Under the pieces are notes generated by a model. That model made no database searches. It saw nothing but the letters and a program-made list of their open reading frames with translations, and was not told the DNA's origin. The translations under genes and the position numbers were made by a program. This document shows, one piece after another, positions 1 through 8,700 of a stretch of 64,000 nt of DNA (its first letter is position 1; each line of letters begins with the position of its first letter). The DNA comes from Lepidonotus clava. Lineage: Eukaryota; Annelida; Polychaeta; Phyllodocida; Polynoidae. The DNA is taken from contig OW387148.1 in the NCBI GenBank assembly GCA_936440205.1, forward strand, positions 25,041,961 to 25,105,960, given 5' to 3'.

Positions 1-447
1 GAGGTACTGCACAAATAATTTCTAGGTTTTAATCCCCTGCTGTTTGCCCACCCTGTCACCTTCATCTCATGGATACAGTCACCAAAGACAGAATTCGTCC
101 TGACTTGTTTTCGCCGTTGGGGTTGCCTTGGCTGTTGGTGCAGCTTAAAACACCCAACACTCACTCACTCAAGGAATCTGGGGTCCATTGGCCATCCTGT
201 GCTCCTAACAGGGTCATCAAAGGCCAGGTGTGTTGTGTCCTTTCTATGGGATATTGCACATGAAAGACCCCTTGCCACTCATCGAAATGAGTAGGGTACC
301 ACACCCGGTGGTGGGTTTCTCCTAAACTATATCATAGATACAATCCTCCATAAGCTGAAAAAAGCATTACCTTGTGCAGTCTGGAAAGAACCCTATGTGG
401 TTGGCCGGACGGTAAACTACCTCAACAAACAAAAAAACAAGCTTGCC
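1..447 (+). repeat. SINE-like repeat, long type
   Basis: Shares long blocks with 1480-1970 and 9080-9335 (ACTCACTCA tract; CCTTTCTATGGGACATTGCA; ATGAGTAGGGTA) and ends in the family tail GTTAAACTACCCCAACAAAC. No coding; A and B boxes not evident. May begin left of the window. Confidence 0.75.
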
Positions 448-730
448 TGGCACTCTATATAAAGTAAGAACCATTAAACATGACTGGTCCGCCTGGTGTC
501 AGTATGATAGGACTGGGTGGGGTATTGTGTGGGCATATGCCATGATATCTCAGTGTGGCATCACTTTAAAGAAGGCATTGGGTTCCACTGCTACAAATAG
601 GCACCTCATCTTATAGATTTGTTCACTGCACATGTGGCATAAAACTAGCTTAAAAGTACTAACTTGTTCAGTCTTGAAAGAACCCCATAGGGTAGATTGG
701 ACATTAAACTATCCCAACAAAACAAAGAAA
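448..730 (+). repeat. SINE-like repeat, short type
   Basis: Head GACTGGTCCGCCTGGTGTCA, middle CACTGCTACAAATAGGCACC, and the same tail as the long type (CAGTCTTGAAAGAACCCCAT, then AAACTATCCCAACAAAAC). A diverged copy. Confidence 0.7.
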
Positions 731-1335
731 ACCAAAAGAAATGCACTGTATAGATCTAAAGGGTGTAAAGCAAGAAACATACAAAACTACAAGATTTCCA
801 GAGCATACATACTGTTTTTAGTCAAAAATATTTCGACAGAGGGATTGCTGTGAGCTGCTCTGTTATGTAAGGATATATGGTGTGGGTATAGGGTTAACAC
901 TAAGACCAGCAGCACCCTACTGGAGGAATATGTGAATTGGAAAGGATTGACAGGGTATCTTTCAGTTACCACAGATGGTACACCTTTCCAGCATGTGCAA
1001 AGTTGTCTGTCCCTAAGATCTTGTCTGTGGTACGTTCTTGTGAATCTAGATGGGCCGTAGAAGTCATATGGCAGCACAATTCCTGATAATTCTGAAATTG
1101 GTTAATCGCACATTCCATTGTTATTTTGTATATTTGGTTTTCGTCAGGCGAACCATGATATGTAATTATTCCAACTGGATAATGGAGACCATCAGGGGAC
1201 AGTATAATGTCTGAAAACTCAGAAATTGCTGTGAAAGTTTTGATGTTATGTAAGTGTTCATATGAAGTGGATGATATATGCTTGATACTTTTGATTGCAA
1301 TGAACTTAGGTCCTTATTACCTAATACTTTTTGAA
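731..1335. other. No gene seen between repeat copies
   Basis: AT-rich unique-looking sequence. Short open frames here show no family features and no splice context. Confidence 0.5.
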
Positions 1336-1972
1336 TTACCAATATCACTACCCCATGGGGGTTCCGGGTAAGAATTGGCCCCCAGTAGCCCTTGCTGAGC
1401 ATATGAGGCGATGATAGGGGGAACCCAGCCCCAACCAAGTGGTTCTTTGGGTTCAATTTCCAGTTGGTGCTGTGGTTCACTAAGGGATGAGGTACAGCAA
1501 AAACGATTTCCAGGTTTTGATCCCCTGTTGTTTGCCCACCCTGTCACCTTCATCTCATAGATTCGATCACCACAGACAGAATTCATTCCAACTGGTTTTC
1601 GCCGTAAAAGTGACCTTGGCTGTCGGTACGGCGTAAAACACCCAACACCCACTCACTCACTCACTCACATGACTGGACAACCTGGTGTCAGTATGATATG
1701 ACTGGGTGGGGTCACCCTGTGCTCCCAACAGGGATTATCAAAGGCCGGGTGTGTGCTGTCCTTTCTATGGGACATTGCACATGAAAGACCCCTTGCCACT
1801 CTTTGCAATAAGTAGGGTATTGCACCCAGTGGCGGGTTTCTCATAAACCATATCATATATTCAGTCACCGCCCTTGTGGCGTAAAATAAGCTGAAAAGTA
1901 TTACCTTGTGCAGTCTGGAAAGAACCCATAAGGGTTGGTCGGACGTTAAACTACCCCAACAAACAAACAAAC
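1336..1972 (+). repeat. SINE-like repeat, long type, fullest copy
   Basis: Extends further 5' than the copy at position 1 (from about CCCATGGGGGTTCCGGGTAA) and includes the CACTCACTCACTCACTCAC microsatellite at about 1649-1668. Ends in CCCCAACAAACAAACAAACA. Best template for a consensus. Confidence 0.75.
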
Positions 1973-2253
1973 AAGGTAGTGATCATTGCTTGCCTGGCAC
2001 TGGGTACTGGTTGGCCCAGTGTCAGTATAATGTCACTGGGAGGGGTATTGTGTGGGCCTATGCCATGATATCTTAGTGTGGCAGCACTATAAAGAGGACA
2101 TTGGGTCCAACTGCTACAAATAGGCAGCTCATCTCAAAGTCACCCCCCCATGTGGTGAAAACTAGCTGAAAAGCATTAGCTTTTGCAGTCTGGAAAGAAC
2201 CCTAAAGGGTTGGCCGGATGTTAAACTACCACAACAAGCAAACAAGACTGGTC
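1973..2253 (+). repeat. SINE-like repeat, short type
   Basis: Starts near GCTTGCCTGGCACTGGGTAC, contains GCAGCACTATAAAGAGGACATT, and ends GTTAAACTACCACAACAAGC. Intact relative of the copy split by the LINE. Confidence 0.75.
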
Positions 2254-2336
2254 GGCCCAGTGTCAATATAATGTGACTGGATGGGGTAGTGTGTGGGCCT
2301 ATGACATGATACCTCAGTGAGCAGCAATATAAAGAA
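2254..2336 (+). repeat. SINE-like repeat, short type, left half (split by LINE)
   Basis: Head of a short-type copy, ending at ATAAAGAA where the LINE begins; continues at 4955. Confidence 0.75.
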
Positions 2337-4954
2337 CTTATTGGCAAAGATAATGTTATGGGAAAGGAAATTGTGGTAATGGGAGATATGAATATCAACT
2401 ATATGCGGGGTAAGGATAATAATAAAACGTTTTTAAAGGAGTTAGAGGCCAGGTATAACATGAGACAACTTATCAACACCCCGACCAGAGTTACATTGAA
2501 GAGTAAGAGTATCTTGGATCTTATTCTGACAACAATTCCTCAAGAGTTAATAATCACAAGTGGTGTTCTAAGTGTCGCTATATCAGATCACCAACCAATC
2601 GTAGTTACTCGCAAAAAGAAACGCGAGAAGCATACTACTACTAGAATTAAGGTGCGTAACACTAGAAATTTTCAGAATGATCATTACCGCGATCTTATTG
2701 TGGCTGACACCCGATGGGGACCCTATTGGTTGGATATATTGACAGCTGATCAGATGTGGAACATTATGCTTACAATTATCAGAAGTAACTTAGACATGTT
2801 ATGCCCATTTAAGGACATAAAACTCCGAAATGACCAACCAACATGGTTTGATGCTGAACTATGTGGCGAAATCAAAGTTAAAAATCGCTTGATGAAAATT
2901 GCCCAAAAATCGAGAGATATAGACGATTGGATTGTATTGAGACATAAAAAACAGTCAGTCAGACAACTGATAATTCGGAAAAAGAGACAATATATTTCTG
3001 ATAAATTAGCGGAGACACGTAATGATCCCAAAATGTTCTGGAAAGAAATAAATAAAAATATTAAATTTGGAAAGTCAAAAACTACCACGTCTGGAAGCCA
3101 AATCAGGGTTGGGGAAAATATGTTGAATGGTCCGACCGCTGCAAATGCTATAAATAACTACTATGTGTCAGTAGGCCCTGAACTTTCAAAAAATTTCACT
3201 CAGAAATGGGATACTTGCACCTATTTAAGGGAGTATACTGGTCCTAAAATGAACTTTAGGTTTGTAGGGGAAGTAGAGATCAAAACTCTTATAAAACAAC
3301 TTAAGAATAATAAATCATCCTGTGTCAAGGATGTAGGTATTAAATATCTAAAATTAGGACTCCTACATATGACATTAGAACTTACATATCTGATCAATGA
3401 GTGCCTTGGGAAATCTATTATGCCGCTTGAATGGGCGGTTGGTGCTGTAACCCCGATCCCCAAAGGTAGTATATCATTAAATATAAGTGATTACAGACCA
3501 ATATCGGTGTTGCCAGCCCCTAGTAAAGTGATTGAGCGAGTAGTTTTTAACCAGATAAGTTATTTTTTGGAAACAAATGGTCTGTTAGATAATAGACAGC
3601 ATGGTTTTAGGCGTGGACATAGTACATCGACAGCCATAAACGACCTTGTGCAATATATCTATGAAAACTTGGATAAAAAGAAATTTGTAAGTTGTGTTTA
3701 TATAGACTATAGCAAAGCGTTCGATACGCTAGATCATGATATACTTTGCAGGGAGCTGCATTGCTATGGGCTGGGAGATGATGTTAAATGGTGCCGTTAT
3801 TATCTCACTAATAGAGAACAATATGTTAACTTCAATGGGGTTGTATCAGATAGTCAATCGATAACTTGCGGTGTCCCACAAGGCTCAATTTTGGGGCCTT
3901 TGTTTTTCATCATATATGTAAATGATCTGATATATGCTGTGAATGGTCATAAGTCGCAAATATTGTTATATGCAGATGACACTGTTCTATACTTTGCCCA
4001 TGAGAATCTAGATGTGGTTGTCACTGAGATGCAGAGTACACTTAACACTGTACATGAATGGTGCATGATGAACAGATTAACTATTAATATTAATAAAACC
4101 AAGCAGATGATGTTTGCACCACGAGGTAACTTGGAAATTACCCCAATTATGAAACTATTTGGTCAACAACTGGAGCTGGTATCAAGTTATAACTATTTAG
4201 GTGTAATTATTGATGATTTGCTAAAATTTGACCAATTTCTTAAAACCAAAATTGGGTGAATTCGAAGCCGTATATACCAGTTGGGAAAAATGAGGAAATT
4301 CATCACGTGTGAAACTGCATGTATTATCTACAAACAGGTAATATTACCCTTGTATGATTACGCAGACTTTTTGGTGGAGAGTGGGCCTAAGAACAAAATT
4401 ATAAGGTTAGAAAAGCTGCATGAGAAGGCATTACATATTATTGATTGTAAAGCAAATCCCACCTTGGATGAAAATACCCTTATGTCCCTGTATGGCATAG
4501 ATACTCTTCAACAACATCGGCGTAGTCACCATTGCAGTATGATGTATAGATATAGTGTAAAACAAGAATATATAGACAAGGTACGGCCGAAGGTGAATCT
4601 ACGAAGTAGAAAGAAGGTCAAATTCAAAAGGCTGGATGGTATTTACTCCAAATTCCGGAAAAGTCCAATGTACAGAGGTATTGCCCTATATATGGGATCG
4701 TATCCCGAAGGGTATTCAACGATCTACCACCGAGTTTAAATTTAAAAAATCTGTTAAATCTATCCGATTTTGATATTGGACGGTGATTATATGCTACGTG
4801 GATTGACCGCCGACACTGTATGCATGGTTTACTACACATCTGGCTCATCTCATTAGATTAAGGATTTGTACTGCGCTCATCTCTTTACCATAGGCTGGAA
4901 GAACATGTAATATCGTGAAGCCTTGAATTCAATAAAAAAAAGAAAAAAAAAAAA
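2337..4954 (+). mobile_element. 5'-truncated LINE (Jockey/CR1-like group), endonuclease tail plus reverse transcriptase
   Basis: The reading frame enters the end of an APE endonuclease domain (VVMGDMNINYM...ISDHQPIVV), then the RT domain with YIDYSKAFDTLDHDIL, GVPQGSILGPLF and the catalytic LLYADDTVLYF, then a post-RT region to a TAA at 4737. One in-frame TGA at 4257-4259 interrupts it just after the RT; the frame resumes unchanged. A 3' UTR and A-rich tail end at about 4954. It lacks the 5' part of the endonuclease and any ORF1, so it is a dead truncated copy. It interrupts a SINE-like repeat: the left flank ends ATAAAGAA and the right flank resumes GCATTGG, as in intact copies. Confidence 0.93.
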
Positions 4955-5095
4955 GCATTGGATCCCACTGCTACAAATAGGCACCTCATCTCATAGATTC
5001 AGTCACTGCCCTTGTTATGTGGTATAAAACTAGCTGAAAAGCATTACCTTGTGTAGTCTGGAAAGAACCCTGAAGGTTGGCTGGACAAACAATCA
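4955..5095 (+). repeat. SINE-like repeat, short type, right half (split by LINE)
   Basis: Resumes GCATTGGATCCCACTGCTAC directly after the LINE A-tail and runs to a diverged family tail near 5095. Confidence 0.75.
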
Positions 5096-5511
5096 AATTG
5101 TAACCATATTTACTAGATGCTTTAGCAGCTGGAAATTATGGTATTTCTCAACGTTGGTCAGTAACCTTGTATTTTGGATTTTAGCATGAAATTGAATGCA
5201 AATAGTTGAATTCCTTGACCCATAATCTTCCGATTTTGACACCAACCAGGAGTCTTTAGTCATTTTAGAAGCTGAGATATATAGATAGTAATAGTAATCC
5301 AAATTGCTTTTTTTTGCCTCCACACCTGTCCTATTGATATTTCAAGGTGGCTTTCCATTCAGTTTTCATAGTTATACCTCAAAGGTGTCTCGTATCAAAT
5401 TTAGTCCATTTATTTACTCTGTAACTAAAAGTTTTGGTAACAGACCCCGCAAAGTTAGGCAAGGGTACCAACACAAATTACAAACAAACATGTGACACAG
5501 TATTTTAGAAG
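5096..5511. other. No gene seen
   Basis: AT-rich, between the repeat cluster and the gene B poly(A) region. Nothing recognised. Confidence 0.5.
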
Positions 5512-5523
5512 TTTATTTTTATT
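5512..5523 (-). terminator. Gene B poly(A) signals
   Basis: Two overlapping AATAAA hexamers on the minus strand at 5518-5523 and 5512-5517, about 220 nt past the gene B stop. They would give a short 3' UTR ending near 5490. Confidence 0.55.
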
Positions 5524-5743
5524 GTGAAATAAACGCTAATTATATGCAATGGGTATATAAAAATATGCAAGTTTCAAACTTTCTTAAATCATCTTGATAT
5601 AATTATTCATATAGAACTTGTACCCTTTATGGTAAATTTCATTAAAATATCTCGAGAATACAAGTGTTTGCCGTTGTAGGGTTCTGAATTTGTTCCTAAG
5701 AGAAGGGGAGATGAATGGTCCTCTGTGAAGTGTTGATCCGCGG

Positions 5744-5770
5744 CTAACCATACATCGTCAATTGAATAAA
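5744..5770 (-). CDS. Gene B last coding exon 8
   Basis: 27 nt, FIQLTMYG then TAG (5744-5746), the same length and near-identical peptide as gene A exon 19. Acceptor TTTTTTCCAG. Confidence 0.9.
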   Translation of the reverse strand, partial: FIQLTMYG

Positions 5771-8700
5771 CTGGAAAAAAATTAAATAAGTGTTGAGACA
5801 TTTTTCAGAATCTGATCATAGGCTGCATTTAGTCATTATCTCATGCTAGTAATTTATTAATATTGATAGGATAATCAAAAAAGATACAGTCAGACAAAAG
5901 TCACATCTCAGTATCCATGACTTGCTGCCTGCCATGGCAGAGGAAAGAACCAAAGAACTTCGTGAATGTACAGTCTAAAGATAGTCGGTTCTACTAAAAC
6001 TCTCAAAATTCGAATAGCATGCTTATTTGGGCCTGCAATTCAGAACATTTGGGATATTCTTTAAATTTTTTCACACGTTCTACAACATTCAGAGCTAGGT
6101 TTCCCACCTCTGAATGTTGTAGAAATATCAATATTATAATATTGTAACTCACAAAACGTCATTGATGTCACTCTCAATGTCAAAATGGTCATAATTAAGG
6201 TTCATGACGACTTAGTGTCTTCAGCAAAGATACACTTTGTCACGTAGTACATTGTGGTGATACTGTATGATTGGCAAAAAGGCAGTAAAATTGCAAAATG
6301 CCCTAATATAATGCTTTTTAGAAACCCTTCTTAACCGCCCAGTTCGGCGGTGGTTTCTTCAAATCGGTGGCAGGCGCCTGAAAACGCAACCTATTGTGTG
6401 TCAAGGGTATTAACAATGATGTATTTGATTTCAATGTAAACTGACCTATGGCCGATTTGTATAGGTATAATTAGTATGAATAAAGGATCTGAAAATTACC
6501 GTAAACCGGTATATAAATAATCTTGAGGTGATGCAGTGTAAGCTGATTTACTTAACACTACCGTTATAATCCGCGGCCTATACTTGGTAGTAGGATCGGA
6601 TATGTATACCCAAAGTTGGGGTGCGGCTTATGAACGGATTTTCCCTCAGGTGAACCTTATTTATAGAGAAAATAATTATTATTTTCGATCACTTGTTATG
6701 AAATGTTTTTGAAATAATGTTAATACAGATAATTGTTGTGCTTTTAATCCACACAAAAGATTATGCGCCCCAGCTTTCAAAGTCTAGGATGGTCCCTGCT
6801 TCTTGGCAACAAACCTGATGTTAGGTGTGATTCCCAGCTGCATGACCATGTCATTCATCTCCAAAATAATTATATTTCAAATATTCGACTACTCTCGCTC
6901 TGAATATGGCAATAGCTGTAGGAATAGCTTATAACAGTGCTTGCTCTCTCCCTTTAATTTCCATTTAATCTCCTGGGGAGTATATTGCCCAACAACTAAT
7001 GCTTGTATTACAAGTACATATTAACAAGGAGGAAAAACTTGGGAGTTGGCTAAAGGTTTAAATTGGTAAAGCCCTTCTGTAAGTTAAGGAGAGCGTATTT
7101 TTTTCTAAACAATTTCCATAGTAAGTTTTAGCATATATTTGTTTGCCTCACCTCATCCGAGCTAAATGAACATGTTTCACTTTTTTGCGGCTCACTTTTT
7201 CCACGCCACGTTTCTTTAAAAAAAAAGGCATAAAGATGTTTTGTATAGACATGATACAACAATTTTTCTGGTTCAACAATGTCAACGCTCTTTACGATCA
7301 GTTACAACCGCAATAAATTCACATATACCTAGATGCCCATTTGTATTAATTGTAGGGCCTATTTCCAGAAATGTATGATACCGGTATACGTCTTTTTTTT
7401 TATTGAGGTAGTTTTGCTTTCAACATGATGGTGGGAATAGCGATCCCACGCTTATGTTTTTATAGCCATATCTTATGTATATATGGGTGCTAAAGAGAGC
7501 TGAAAATATCACCAGTATTTAAGATGTCAAACCTGCCGTCACTACACGTGCATAGGGAAAAACTTAAAGCGTCAACGATTTCCCAGGTGCATTAAATTTG
7601 TTACGTATTAAAGATTTAGGATAATAGTATAGAGATAATAAATGACCTACCTAACATGAGTTTTAGCCGCACTGCTGCTGCCACAAAGTCGCCGAAGTTG
7701 ACCCGACCCTCTTTGTCACTATACCGCACAGAAAGGGCCTTTGCCGTCCTCTCACTCAACGCCATGCCTTGTTGAGGAAAAAACAATAGTGTTATGGGTC
7801 CCATTTGTTATAATGGTGTAATTTTCTCTGTGTACTCAAGATTCATAGTTATTTCCTTAAATGTTTCATTTCAGCCACTAGATTTTGTAAATAATTCAGT
7901 CTTCATATCTAACCGCTGATTCTTGAGGCATTCCATGCTTTTCAATCCTTGAGCATATCAAACAGTGTATGTGTCATAAATATTTTGTACTGCAGTGTTG
8001 ATTTTTCATAATTTTCATTGAAATTCACCTAATATTCATTCATATTATGTCATTCTAAAATGTACAGGTAATCTAAGTTTCTTGCCAGGGGATGTAAGAG
8101 TGCACACCTCTTTACTCCCAAAACGCTCACCTGTTGTTTCTTGGATAATTTCCGCGAACTGTGCTTTATCAAAATACCCCTGTTTTTCAAGATCATGTTT
8201 CTCAAAGACATCCTGAAAAAGAAAAATTTATTCAGAGATATGACCAAATGTGGACACGCAAAATCATCGATTAAACTTTAGAGCTTGGAAAACCTTTCTA
8301 ATTTCATGTTCATAAACATTTAAAACTTTTCTTACCAGCCATACGTGTAAATCCTCGATGAGTTCTTGAAATTCCCGGAAACCCATTTTCCCGGATTGAT
8401 CAATCTCTCCAATGATGTAAGGAAAAAATACATTGTATCTATAAAAGATTAACCCTATGGACAATGAGGAGATATTTTTCTTAGAAATGTGAACTTTAAA
8501 TGTAAATTGTGTAGATTAAGCTTTGAATCATATAATGGTTTTCTTCGATCCAGTTAGCGGTATTGGTTGTAAAAGGATACATCTCTCGTGGCTAACATGG
8601 CTCTGCAGGTGTCATATGAGAATCCCTCGAATGGAAACCTTATACAGAGAAGTTCTGCAAATAACAGAAAAAGAGAGTAAGCTTAGTTATGCCCTTATCA

